Assembly: GCA_020722725.1 (NCBI GenBank)
Contig: DYKG01000002.1
Location: 118,598-182,597, forward strand
Direction of reading: 5' to 3'
Length of the DNA stretch: 64,000 nucleotides
Origin: Candidatus Methylomirabilis sp.
GTDB lineage: Bacteria > Muiribacteriota > Ozemobacteria > Ozemobacterales > Ozemobacteraceae
The notes beneath the pieces were generated by a model, which was not told where the DNA came from, did not search any database, and saw only the letters and a program-made list of their open reading frames with translations. A program made the translations under genes and the position numbers. Below are positions 34,626-44,800 of the stretch, piece after piece. How positions within the stretch are numbered: position 1 is the stretch's first letter; every line of letters begins with the position of its first letter.

Positions 34626-35248
34626 TGGCAGACGAAGCTTTACTAACTAACTGGCTGGCAAAAGCCAAAGAAGATCCGAAAAACGCGGCGCCGCCTGTTG
34701 TTATAATTCTGGCGCTTTTTTTCGGTGGTTATAAAGCGTTGTATGCGCCGAACACTGCAATTCTGCTAAAACAAGATAAGGCTACCAAAGGGATCGAAGC
34801 GCAAATTAAAAAGCTTGAAAGTGCTGTTGAAAATCTTGAAGATATCAAGCTGGAAATTGAAGAAAAAAAAGCTCAATGGAAAAAGACCCAGCAGCTTTGC
34901 TACCGGAAATCTGAGATTACCAGGTTTTTACGTCGGGTAAGAGAGCTTGCCACCCTGGCGGGAATTCCGGTTAAGAGTGTTAATCCTCAGCAGATTTCCC
35001 CACTTCCGCTTGGTGAACTGGCTTTCGAGAAGCTTCCTGTTTCCATTTATTTCACCGGCGATCTGGTAACCTTGGGCATTTTTTTAAGATTAATTGAGAA
35101 AGAAGAAAAGATTACCTTTCTTAATCTACCAAGTCTGGTTCCCAATGCCAGCGGCACTTTTGAACTCGAACTGGTTCCGACAACGATACTAATTCCTGAT
35201 GAGCTGGTAATTGAGGATAAGCCTGCTGAAACGGATGAAAAGCCATGA
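34625..35248 (+). CDS. pilO: PilO-like inner-membrane alignment protein
   Basis: 207 residues: one membrane helix (about 21-38, PPVVIILALFFGGYKALY), a coiled coil (about 52-95) and a small periplasmic ferredoxin-like domain (RRVRELATLAGIPVKSVNPQ, PVSIYFTGDLVTLGIFLRLI). This is the PilO/GspM layout; it pairs with the PilN part of the upstream fusion. It starts at the last base of the pilMN stop (TAATG) and overlaps the next gene by ATGA. Confidence 0.85.
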   Translation: MADEALLTNWLAKAKEDPKNAAPPVVIILALFFGGYKALYAPNTAILLKQDKATKGIEAQIKKLESAVENLEDIKLEIEEKKAQWKKTQQLCYRKSEITRFLRRVRELATLAGIPVKSVNPQQISPLPLGELAFEKLPVSIYFTGDLVTLGIFLRLIEKEEKITFLNLPSLVPNASGTFELELVPTTILIPDELVIEDKPAETDEKP

Positions 35249-35988
35249 AGGGAAAACATATTTTCTGCTTCAGTCTGATCATTCTTTCAGTCGTGATGGG
35301 GCTGCACTGGTTCAAAAACAAGCCCAAACCAAAGAAAAAAGTTTCTGATCGCCCACGAGTGGCCTTGAACCTTGATGATATGCAGATTCAAGATGATGAT
35401 CCCAACGGGAAAAAGCCGGCACAGAACCCGGAGAACCCGGATGAAACAAAAGAAGATCCTGAAAACGGCACCCCCAAAGATCCCAAGAACCCTGATGCAA
35501 CTTCGAACGAAGGCCCGGAAAATCCACCAGATCCGCCAGAAGTTGCAAATGCTTCAGATACTCAACCGGTTTCTGAGACAGCATCTGGAACCGGTGATCT
35601 TCGGCCGGAGCTTAATGACCCGGTAATTATGGCGGTTAAAGCCATTCCGAGAAACCCCTTCGAGCCTTCGCCCTATGCCAGGCTGGTTGAAAAATTGCGT
35701 GAGCTCGAAGAAAAGCCAGACAAAGAAGAAGTTAAAAAGATCACAGAATTAATCAAAGCCAATTTCACCGCAACCATTAAAACCCGAAAAGAGCTGGTTG
35801 CCGTTATAGATTCTCGACTTTATCGAAAGGGCGACCTTTTTCAGAATCGGAAGATAACTGAAATTGGAGCTGAACTGGTTTCACTCGATACGGAATCCAA
35901 GCTTTTCCTGATTCCAAAAGTCGGGGTAGAAGTTTCAATCGCCTCTGACGGAACCTACACTTTCGAGGATTCATATAGAAAAAACTGA
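35245..35988 (+). CDS. pilP: PilP-like protein with signal anchor
   Basis: 247 residues. An N-terminal hydrophobic segment (FCFSLIILSVVMGLHWF) is followed by a long proline/glutamate/asparagine-rich linker (about 30-115) and a C-terminal domain (about 170-245: TIKTRKELVAVIDSRLYRKGDLF, KITEIGAELVSLDTE) like the homology-region domain of PilP/GspC that binds the secretin. Classical PilP is a lipoprotein; here no lipobox cysteine is in the right place, so a membrane anchor is more likely, as in GspC. It overlaps pilO by four bases. Confidence 0.8.
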   Translation: MKGKHIFCFSLIILSVVMGLHWFKNKPKPKKKVSDRPRVALNLDDMQIQDDDPNGKKPAQNPENPDETKEDPENGTPKDPKNPDATSNEGPENPPDPPEVANASDTQPVSETASGTGDLRPELNDPVIMAVKAIPRNPFEPSPYARLVEKLRELEEKPDKEEVKKITELIKANFTATIKTRKELVAVIDSRLYRKGDLFQNRKITEIGAELVSLDTESKLFLIPKVGVEVSIASDGTYTFEDSYRKN

Positions 35989-36030
35989 TCAGCCATCATT
36001 TTTAGTCTTTTTTTTTCCGATAGCTTGAAT

Positions 36031-36516
36031 ATGCAACGCTATCAAAAATTCATTTTTTTTCTATTCTGCCTGCCAGCCATTGTGCTGCTCAACGGCTGCA
36101 TCGACAAAACGATCAGACCTGAAGCCGCCATCGAGATTTCAACTGTAACCCCCTATGAGCTGACTACAACTGCAACTGATACGGCAAGCCTTCCGACAAC
36201 GGCCATTACGGTAAATTCAATCAACACCGTTCCCTGTAATTTAAAAAGTTATTCGGTGACCTATTTCAGCAGATTCGGTGAGATTATTCCGAGTTTAAGC
36301 ATTCCTTCCACACCAATCGATTTGAAGCTTGCTGCAGCAGGAACAATCGACGTTACGGTCAGGCCCTACACCAGCCGGGTGGTGGATATGTTTGAGCTTT
36401 CAAATTCAGACATTTCGCCGATTCAGGCAAAAATAAATCTGGTTTTTGAAGATTATAACAGCAACATTATTAACAAAGAGGCTCATTGTCTGATTTATAA
36501 GCCCAACAACACCTGA
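36031..36516 (+). CDS. Small lipoprotein between pilP and pilQ
   Basis: 161 residues with a lipoprotein signal ending in LLNGC. The mature part has beta-rich character with many threonines and no family that I recognise. Its position between pilP and pilQ suggests a secretin-associated lipoprotein. The ATG at 36031 is preferred to a TTG two codons upstream; neither has a clear Shine-Dalgarno. Confidence 0.65.
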   Translation: MQRYQKFIFFLFCLPAIVLLNGCIDKTIRPEAAIEISTVTPYELTTTATDTASLPTTAITVNSINTVPCNLKSYSVTYFSRFGEIIPSLSIPSTPIDLKLAAAGTIDVTVRPYTSRVVDMFELSNSDISPIQAKINLVFEDYNSNIINKEAHCLIYKPNNT

Positions 36517-36566
36517 TGGTTAATAATTTTTGATGTCGAGCCGATACGGGGGCAAAGATTAATCTG

Positions 36567-38519
36567 ATGGAGCAAACCTATCTAATGTTGCACAATCCGG
36601 AAACACTACAAAAATGCTGTTTGGCAGCTGTTTTGCTCTTCAGCATGAATACCATTCCGGTCAATGCGCAGTCGAGAAGTGCCATCAGGGGTGCAATAAG
36701 CCATCCTGCAAAGGTTAGTCCGAGCACTTCATTTTATCCGGTTGTGAGAAATAATCATCCTGCGCCAATGGCTGCCGCTGCCCGTCCGGGCTGGACAGAA
36801 ATGGGAAATGGTGCAAGAATAAGATTTTCAGAAAAAAACTTTGCAAAAGAAAGCGGTCTTTCACCTGATGTTCTTGAAACCTTAAAAAGCCTGCAGGTTC
36901 AGGCGCCCAAGCCAGCCTACCAACTGGCGCCAGCCACGACTTCGATAACCGGAGCAGTTTCCCAATCGCTTCAGGGCCCTGATGATGACGCACCGCCAGA
37001 ACAGAGAGAAATCGGGGTTCTTGAATCAAAAATCACTTTTCCGCCGGAAAAGAATATTCGTATTCAGGATCTGGATTTCAGAAACACTACGGTTCAGGAT
37101 GCCCTGAGATCGCTTGCTCAGTTGATTGAAGTAAACCTGATGCTTTCGCCGGCAATTTCGGGTAACGTTACGATTCTTTTCAGTGACGTTACCCTGGAAG
37201 AAGCCTTCAATACTCTGCTCACCAGCTACGATTTATCGTTTGCCTGGGAAGGTACAATTTTAAGAATTTTTCCAAAGGCTCAAGCACCGCTGATTACCAA
37301 GATTTTTCCAATACAGCATACCAATGCGACCGAAATAAAAACGATTGTAGATCGCATGCTGACGCCTCAACGGGGCACTTCTGAAATAGATGCACGCACC
37401 AACTCGCTGATGGTTACCGACACGGCAACCAAGCTGGCAGAAGTGAAAAGTTTGCTGCCTCAGCTCGACGTTCAGGAATCTACCGTTGACATCAGCTCTC
37501 GTCCGCTTACCGAGGTTTTCTACCTGAACTATGCAGATGCCACCAGTCTTAGAACCCCGATTACCATGCTTTCAACCGGGGTTCAAATTCAGGAATTTTC
37601 ATCAAGTTCAGCATCGCAGGCCGGGGCCGCCGGTGGCGGGGCAACGGCAGGTCGAATGGATATGATGATCATAACTGATACGCAGAATAATTTGCAGCGA
37701 ATAAGAGAATTGATCGAGAAGCTTGATATTCCGCCAATCCAGGTTACAATCGATGCTCATATTTATGAAATCGACAAGAATGAAGAAGAAAGACTGGGCA
37801 TCAACTGGCAGAAGGCGATTCCAGTTCCTGGCACAACCAACAATCTTTTTGAAATGACTATCGCTCCTGAAGATGCCAACGCCGGGGGAACCGGGGTTTT
37901 CAGATTCGGCAGCCTCGATATAAATCAGTTCACCGCTCTGCTTGCAATGTTGAAAACCCACAGTTTCGCCAAGGTCTTGAGTAATCCGGTAATCACGACG
38001 TTGAACAACCGACAGGCCAACATTACGGTAGGTCAGTCGATTCCTTATGTTTCGGCCTCTCAGGTTAATGCTCAAACGGGGCAGGTTACCAATACGATTG
38101 CTCAGGCAAACGCCAACATTGCATTGGTGGTTACCCCTTCGGTTACCGGGAATGATGAAGTTTTTCTCGACATTCAGCCAACGATTTCCAGCGTTCTTGG
38201 CTTCACTGAGCTGGGAGGCAACTCTACGCCTAACCTCAGCACCCGCAGTGCGGTAACTCAAGTAATCTGCAAAAACAATCATACCATCGTAATCGGCGGT
38301 ATGATCAAGACAGACAAAAGCAATACGATAAGCAAGGTTCCTTTTCTAGGTGATTTGCCCGGCATCGGAAAATTCTTTCAGAAAAAGACCCAGCGTGAAG
38401 TTAGAACTGAGCTGATTATTTTTATTACACCCCACATCGTTAACAAATATGCAAATCGCGACCGGGTTGCCGACCAGAATGTCGAATTTGGCATGCCCAG
38501 ACTAACTTTACAGCCCTGA
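36567..38519 (+). CDS. pilQ: Secretin PilQ/GspD
   Basis: 650 residues. A signal peptide (KCCLAAVLLFSMNTIPVNA) is followed by a low-complexity stretch, an STN domain (about 155-240: IQDLDFRNTTVQDALRSL), two N1/KH-like secretin modules (FPIQHTNATEIKTIVD and FYLNYADATSLRTPI, each ending in a MxxTDT..L line), and the secretin core from about residue 390 (LSNPVITTLNNRQANITVG, VPFLGDLPGIGKFFQ, LIIFITPHIV). It forms the outer-membrane gated channel. AMIN domains typical of proteobacterial PilQ are not seen. A second ATG at 36585 also gives a usable signal peptide. Confidence 0.92.
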   Translation: MEQTYLMLHNPETLQKCCLAAVLLFSMNTIPVNAQSRSAIRGAISHPAKVSPSTSFYPVVRNNHPAPMAAAARPGWTEMGNGARIRFSEKNFAKESGLSPDVLETLKSLQVQAPKPAYQLAPATTSITGAVSQSLQGPDDDAPPEQREIGVLESKITFPPEKNIRIQDLDFRNTTVQDALRSLAQLIEVNLMLSPAISGNVTILFSDVTLEEAFNTLLTSYDLSFAWEGTILRIFPKAQAPLITKIFPIQHTNATEIKTIVDRMLTPQRGTSEIDARTNSLMVTDTATKLAEVKSLLPQLDVQESTVDISSRPLTEVFYLNYADATSLRTPITMLSTGVQIQEFSSSSASQAGAAGGGATAGRMDMMIITDTQNNLQRIRELIEKLDIPPIQVTIDAHIYEIDKNEEERLGINWQKAIPVPGTTNNLFEMTIAPEDANAGGTGVFRFGSLDINQFTALLAMLKTHSFAKVLSNPVITTLNNRQANITVGQSIPYVSASQVNAQTGQVTNTIAQANANIALVVTPSVTGNDEVFLDIQPTISSVLGFTELGGNSTPNLSTRSAVTQVICKNNHTIVIGGMIKTDKSNTISKVPFLGDLPGIGKFFQKKTQREVRTELIIFITPHIVNKYANRDRVADQNVEFGMPRLTLQP

Positions 38520-38539
38520 AAATAAAGTCTTAATCGGGG

Positions 38540-38568
38540 TTGCAGTGAAGCGCTGCAAAGTTTACAAT
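38540..38568 (+). promoter_or_regulatory. Sigma-70 promoter for the HEAT-rhomboid-like operon
   Basis: TTGCAG (38540-38545), 17 bases, TACAAT (38563-38568), 33 bases before the GTG start at 38601. The same sequence can fold as TTGCAG/CTGCAA just after pilQ. Confidence 0.5.
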
Positions 38569-38600
38569 AGCCACATTCCAATTATTTTTGAGCGAAAAAA

Positions 38601-41030
38601 GTGGCTGATTTACAGCAGGAAAAAGAACTGATCGAACAACTGGCTTCTCCCAAGAGAAGTCTGGTTATTCAGGCAATTGTTAAGTTGAGCCGGGCAGGAA
38701 AAAGCAAAGCGGCCCTTGAAGCTTTGCTTCCGTTTCTCAACTCAAAAGACCGGGAGATCTCTTTTTTTTCTTTTCAATCAGCAGGCAAAATAGCAGAAAA
38801 GGCCGGAATTAATTTTTCTGACTTTGTGAAGGAACAAAGCCTCGCACAGCCAGGTGAAAGTCAACTCAGCAGACAGGAATTGCTTAACCCGGGGAAAGAC
38901 AAAATTCCGGTAATTCTGGCGCAAATCAGAAATGATCCCGACAAATTGCCACGCGAAGTTTTACCGGCAGTGGCTATTTTTCTGAGCAGACATGGAGACA
39001 TCTCTGATGGCCCCTTTCTTGAGAAATTCCTGCTCCAGGAGGATTCAACCCTGGCTTTGCCATTCATTGAAGCGGCAGAAAGAATAGCACCCACTGTTCT
39101 AACCCGCTCACTACCACACCTTCTTGCCAGTCGCGAACCGTTGCTGCGAAGCAGATCAATCAGTGCCTTGAGAAGAATCGACCCGGAAGAAGCTGAGCGC
39201 CATTTTTCCGACCTGCTCGCGTCACGAAATCCAGAAGACAGGCTGGCAGGCATTGCCATTGCATTTCTTTTTCCTTTCGAGAGGGTAAAAGGCTACATTC
39301 TGTCGTTATTACCCGAAGAAAAAGATGGCGATGTTCTAAAAGCCTGCCAGACTTTTTTGGCGTCAAACCCGGAATTAGACAGTGCATTAGGCCTTCTTGA
39401 CAGCATCGATGCGGTTTCCCCGGAACAGAAATCCAGACTGACTGTAATTTTTAAAACTGTTTGCCAGGCTATGGTAACCACAGGAATTTTATCAGCAGCA
39501 GAAGCCGCTCCCGAAGAAATTATCAAAGTCTGGAAAAAACAGCGGCTTGAAAGCTTTCTAAATGACCTTGAAATTCAGCTTTCGTTTTCCGATGACGCAA
39601 GAAAAGCTCAAATAGTTGACTGGATAGAAAAGAACCGAACCCACCCCAGGGTAAAACTACTGATAGAAAGGCTTGGGCGCAATCCGCAGACCGAAAAAAT
39701 CTTTTATCAACTGACCCGCCCAGGCAAGACTGAAGCCGAACCAACCGCCGTGAAATCGAACAAACCGGCGCAAAAGCAGTCTGCTGAATCCAGAGTTTCA
39801 GATACTAAGGCAGCCGAAACCACCATATCTGATGATGAGAAGATAAAGAAACTGAGATCGCTTGAAATAGATGATTTCAGCCAGAATCGCGCATGGTTGA
39901 TGACTGAAGCAGCAGAGGGACTGCCAGCGATAAAGAAGGAAGCTCTTTCAGCTCTTTTGCGACTACACCCAGACAACAAGCTGAAGGAGCTTGCTAAAAA
40001 TGCCTGCAAAGAAGCTGACGAAGGGGTAAAAATTGCGGCTTTTCAAGTTCTGGAAAGAATTGATCAGGAGTTTCTCAAAGAGAATATCGGAGACTTTCTT
40101 CAGGAAGACGCAGCAAACATAAGAGTTCGTGCGGTTCGGTTCGCGCTGAAATTCAAAGAAAACGAAGCAATAGTAATTTTAAAAAATCTTTTAAATAATC
40201 CTGATCCGAAATTTCGCGCCAATGCGGTTGCCTGTCTTGGACTATGCCCGTTCAACCTTGTTTTTCGAATTTTGATGACACAACTGGATAAAGAAGAGCA
40301 TCCGGTAATTGCCAGACACATTACCAGCATTCTTCTTTCAAACCCCTCCAGAACCGTTCTTAAGGGTCTTGACAACATTACCAGAACCTCAAATCCTGCT
40401 GTTTCAATGGTAATTTCCCAAGCGAGAAACGACCTTTTCGAAATTGTTTCAAAATTACCCGAGGATAAAGAAGATGCCCTTAAACCGGTTCCTGTTGACG
40501 AAGAAAAGCCCTATTCGGTCGAAAATGTCAGGAAAATTGCCCGGGATCGGCAGAAAACCTGGAAACCAGGCTACAAGCCAGACGGGCAGGCCAAAACCGA
40601 GGGTTCTTTCCGGGAAAACATCAATTGGTCAATGGCAATCAGCGGGGGTGTAGTAATCGTATTTCTTGCCATGCTTCCAATAATGCTTTTGAGCGACCGT
40701 TCAGACATAGATACGGGCAAACCACTTCAAGGTAAAGACTGGCGCGAAAGTGAAAGAAAAAAAATGACAGCTTCCAGCATACCATCAAAATTTAGAATGA
40801 ACCGGCCCTGTTCAATTTCGGTCAAGATAGAAAAAATCACCTCTGACACAAGCATGCTGGTGAATCACGAAGACCGCCAGATCATGCTGCGCTTTGAAAC
40901 TCCAGAGGCAAAGAATCTGGCACTTGGAACTGAATTAGTAGTTACCATGGTTCCATACCGGGTTAATCCGCGCGGTATCATTCAGGCCAGAGGTCTGAAT
41001 ATGGCTATATCGAAAGGTCAAGAACAATGA
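38601..41030 (+). CDS. Large HEAT-repeat protein with C-terminal membrane anchor
   Basis: 809 residues from GTG 38601. Two blocks of HEAT-like repeats (about 10-280 and 410-600, for example REPLLRSRSISALRRIDPEEAE and DAANIRVRAVRFALKFKENEA) are separated by a charged linker. One membrane helix lies near residues 675-697 (WSMAISGGVVIVFLAMLPIM), followed by a small domain of about 90 residues. Most of the protein would be cytoplasmic. It overlaps the next gene by ATGA and heads a run of tightly packed genes. Function unknown; a membrane-linked scaffold is the simplest reading. Confidence 0.75.
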   Translation: MADLQQEKELIEQLASPKRSLVIQAIVKLSRAGKSKAALEALLPFLNSKDREISFFSFQSAGKIAEKAGINFSDFVKEQSLAQPGESQLSRQELLNPGKDKIPVILAQIRNDPDKLPREVLPAVAIFLSRHGDISDGPFLEKFLLQEDSTLALPFIEAAERIAPTVLTRSLPHLLASREPLLRSRSISALRRIDPEEAERHFSDLLASRNPEDRLAGIAIAFLFPFERVKGYILSLLPEEKDGDVLKACQTFLASNPELDSALGLLDSIDAVSPEQKSRLTVIFKTVCQAMVTTGILSAAEAAPEEIIKVWKKQRLESFLNDLEIQLSFSDDARKAQIVDWIEKNRTHPRVKLLIERLGRNPQTEKIFYQLTRPGKTEAEPTAVKSNKPAQKQSAESRVSDTKAAETTISDDEKIKKLRSLEIDDFSQNRAWLMTEAAEGLPAIKKEALSALLRLHPDNKLKELAKNACKEADEGVKIAAFQVLERIDQEFLKENIGDFLQEDAANIRVRAVRFALKFKENEAIVILKNLLNNPDPKFRANAVACLGLCPFNLVFRILMTQLDKEEHPVIARHITSILLSNPSRTVLKGLDNITRTSNPAVSMVISQARNDLFEIVSKLPEDKEDALKPVPVDEEKPYSVENVRKIARDRQKTWKPGYKPDGQAKTEGSFRENINWSMAISGGVVIVFLAMLPIMLLSDRSDIDTGKPLQGKDWRESERKKMTASSIPSKFRMNRPCSISVKIEKITSDTSMLVNHEDRQIMLRFETPEAKNLALGTELVVTMVPYRVNPRGIIQARGLNMAISKGQEQ

Positions 41031-41845
41031 ACTGGTTAGACAGGCTTGAAAGAAAATTTCCACAATTGGCTCTCGAGGGACTGATACGTTACATTTCGTT
41101 TTTGATGATGATGGTATTCTTTCTTGACCAGTCACGCCTGCTGCCCTATGAAATGCTCTATCTCGACAGTCATCTTATCATGCAGGGTCAGGTTTGGCGG
41201 CTTTTCACTTTTCTGCTCATTCCCAAAAGTACCAGCCTGTTTTTTCTGATTTTTGAACTGACGATTCTGGTGATGTGCGCTGACGGCCTTGAATCTGAAT
41301 GGGGTACATTCAAGCTGACTGTTTATTACCTTTTCGGAGCTCTGGCCAATATTGCGATTGCTTTTGTGATGCCGCAGGCTCAGTTGGGCAGTTACTTTCT
41401 CTATCTTACCTTATTTTTAGGCTTTGCCACCCTGTATCCTGATTTTGAGCTGCTTTTGTTTTTTATAATTCCGATAAAAATTAAATATCTTGCCCTACTT
41501 TCAGCGCTCTGGATAGTTCTGGCGCTGGCACTGAACCCGTGGCCTGAAAAAATTGCCATTCTGCTTTCTGTCGGCAACTACCTGTTATTTTTTGGCCCGG
41601 ATTTCTTTAAAACAGCCCAGGGAAATTACCGTGCCAGCGCCAGAAGGCGCGAGTTTGCCGAAAAGACAAAGCAGCCAGATGGTCCCCGCCATGTATGTTC
41701 GATTTGCGGCCGCAACGAGATCGAAAATCCGGAACTGCAGTTCAGATATTGTACATGCAGTCGTTGTGGCGAGAATGGGGTTGCATTCTGTCTTGAACAC
41801 CTTAAACAGCACAAAAATGTCGATTCACGTGAAACAACGAAATAA
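41027..41845 (+). CDS. Rhomboid/Derlin-like membrane protein without catalytic motif, zinc ribbon tail
   Basis: 272 residues, about six membrane helices. The GQVWRLFTFLLIP element and the helix arrangement resemble rhomboid or Derlin proteins, but the GxSG serine motif and the later histidine are missing, so proteolysis is unlikely. After the last helix come a basic linker and a cysteine cluster (CSICGRNE...YCTCSRCGE...FCLEH) that looks like a zinc ribbon or treble clef. The gene overlaps the HEAT gene upstream and touches the giant lipoprotein gene downstream. A non-catalytic chaperone-like role is inference. Confidence 0.65.
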   Translation: MNWLDRLERKFPQLALEGLIRYISFLMMMVFFLDQSRLLPYEMLYLDSHLIMQGQVWRLFTFLLIPKSTSLFFLIFELTILVMCADGLESEWGTFKLTVYYLFGALANIAIAFVMPQAQLGSYFLYLTLFLGFATLYPDFELLLFFIIPIKIKYLALLSALWIVLALALNPWPEKIAILLSVGNYLLFFGPDFFKTAQGNYRASARRREFAEKTKQPDGPRHVCSICGRNEIENPELQFRYCTCSRCGENGVAFCLEHLKQHKNVDSRETTK

Positions 41846-44800
41846 ATGGAAAATAGAAAATCACTATTATTTTTTTTCTTCCTGCTCGTAATTTTTTCCG
41901 GTTGCAGTTTTTTCAACATTGGCGACGAAAGCCGGGTTGAGGAGTCAGAAGATGCAGGGACTCTGCTTTTTCGGAGTGATACAACCGGAAAGGATATGAA
42001 CTTCAACAGCAATGATTTCAGCCTGATGGTTCCCGGCTCGTCAATTGCTTCCGGTAAAACTTTGCAGACCGTGAGTTTCTCAAGAGCAGGCCAATTTCCT
42101 GGCGCTGACGAATTCAGTCAAATTTCGCCAAGTTATCAGATCACCATTGAGCCATATTCGGAACTGATGCACCCTTCAGCACAACTGGGTTTAAACCCAG
42201 GTTCAGGATATCCCGAAGAGCAACTTTTTGCCTTTTCTTATTCAGATGCTGATGGCTGGCTGATTCATGGGCACAGCTTCAAGCAGGCTGACGGAAAGCT
42301 TGTTTTTTCCACTCCACTGCTCTCATCCTGGATGCTTGCTGCAAGAACGAACCCAAAACAGTTTTCTCCGGTCAGTGCTCCGGCCATCACGGCCTCGCCC
42401 GGTATTTTATTGACCGACACCCAGGGCTACCCGGCCGGCAGCATTTCAATTAACAGCCAATTTGCAACTTACCCGGGCAATTTTGTTTCAAACCATGGCC
42501 ATTTCATGACCCTTCAATTACTGGCTCGAAAGGGTTTTTCAGTTAAGCTGACAAGCCCCGATGGCCAGAGCAGAAAAATCGATGCAGCTATTGACATACG
42601 GGGATTCTATAATGCAAGCATCGATGCATTGAACGACAACTTCGTAAGCAGGGAACTTTCAGGCAATACCGCATCAACGACAGTAATAATCAGCTTTGAA
42701 GATCAAAAGACCGAAATATTGCCAGAATTCATTGTATTGAGAGCCATTGCGGGTTCGGTCTCCCGTCCAGGATTCACCAGATCAGCAGTCATACTTTTCA
42801 GTAAAGATGTTACAAAACCAGTTGAACCTCCAGTTGAACCACCGGATGAACCACCGGTTAAGATTGTGCCTGCACTTGAGACAGCATTTCCGACACCCGG
42901 CAGCAAACTTTTCGACATAAATGATAATTTAAAATTTACTTTTAATAAACCAATCGACCGGGCTAGTTTTCAAAAAGCTTTCAGTATTTTTCCCGCAACC
43001 GATCTGAGTTTGGTTAACTTCAAATGGAATGAATCAGGCTCTGAAGTCAGCATTGAAAATATGCTTCTACAAGGGGCGACAAATTACAGGATAGTTATTG
43101 GTAAAAGCCTTGTTGATCTTGATGGAAACAAACTGAAACAAAATATTGAGATCGAGTTTTCAACACGAGAAACAGACCCGCCACAACTTCTGGATTTTTT
43201 TCCTGACAACGCTACCCTGCTCTCGGTCAATGGCAATCTGGTATTCAAATTCAACGAAAATATTGCCAGTGAAAGCTTCAAACTCAATGTTGTGCCAGAA
43301 GCCAATTTAGAATATTCTTTCAATGATAATCTGGTAATAGTAAGCAACAAAAATGCCTGGTCGAACAATACCAGCTATCAGGTAACTTTGCTTCAGGGAT
43401 TATCAGACCTTCTTGGAAACAAGACCAGCTCGAGTCAAGCCCTGAATTTCACTACTTCAGCTCTGATTGCGCCTCAAATAGTCAGCTTTGTACCTGTAAA
43501 TGACAGTGTTGATCAGAAGGTCAGGCCCACAATAGAATTTCACTTCGACCAGCCAATGAACAATGCCGTTGTCGAATCGGCCATTTCTTTTAAACCGGCG
43601 GCCTCACCCGTATATTCCTGGTCAGAAAAGGTTTTGAAGATCGAATTCAATCAGGATCTTGAATATGGACAAAATTATGAGATTACCATAAGCAACGATG
43701 CCGAATCAGCATCTGGCGCAAAACTTTCAAACAAATACTTTTTTAAATTTACTACCATTAGCAGACCACAGATACTGGTTGAATCGGTTTTTCCAATGGA
43801 AAATGAACAGAATTTGGCTTCCGACAGTGTGATATTGGTTCCCTTCAATCGACCGATGAACAAATCTGTTACTGAAAGTGCCTTTTCTCTTATCGGTGAT
43901 ACAGGCAACTTAATCACCGGCAACTTCAGCTGGAACGGATCGACCATGAATTTTACCCCTGCAGGCTTTTTAAAACCGGGTGGGAAATACAAAATTGCAG
44001 TCAGTGCTGAAGCTGAAGATAGTTATGGACACAAGCTTGGGCAGCAATTTTCTTCATTTTTTACCGTTGCTTTGAACGCTGAAACTTATATAACAGCTTT
44101 TGACCCGGCTGATGGCAGTCAGGCAGTATTGTTCGATCAGGTAATTAAAGTTTTCTTTTCAGGGCCGATAAAAAAAGAAACGTTTTCTTTTTCTATCGAA
44201 CCATCAGTAGCGGGTCGCTTTCATACCAGCTGGAAAAATAATGACCGGGAAGCATCTATTGCTTTCGAATCAGGTTTTATGGGAGCAACAAGCTATCAGT
44301 TAAAAATCGCTGAAAATGTGCAGGACATTTTTGACCGGAAAATAAACAACGGGTCGGTTTTGAATTTTAAAACTCAAACGGTGCTCAAGCCAAGGATTGC
44401 GTCTACCGAGCCTCAGGCTCAGACAACCGGGATTTTGCCAAATTCGAGCCTGCTGGTGAATTTCAGCGAGCCAATGGATCGAACCAGCACAGAAAATTCC
44501 ATTTCTTTACATCCGGCGGCAGAACTGACTTTTTCATGGAGCAACGACGATTCAACGGTAAAAATAGATGCCTCTTCATTGCTTTCTTTTAACCAGAAAT
44601 ACTTTTTGATCGTAGGCTCAAGCGCGCTTAACCTCAATGGCCAGAATCTGATAAAAGATTATCAGATAGAATTCACGACCAGGGCACAAACTTTTGTAAA
44701 GTCGCTCACGCCAGCATCAGGAGCGGCAGAAATAGGGAAAAGCGCATTTATAGAAGTTTTGTTTTCATCAGAACCTGATCAATCAATGGCTGAGTCGGCC

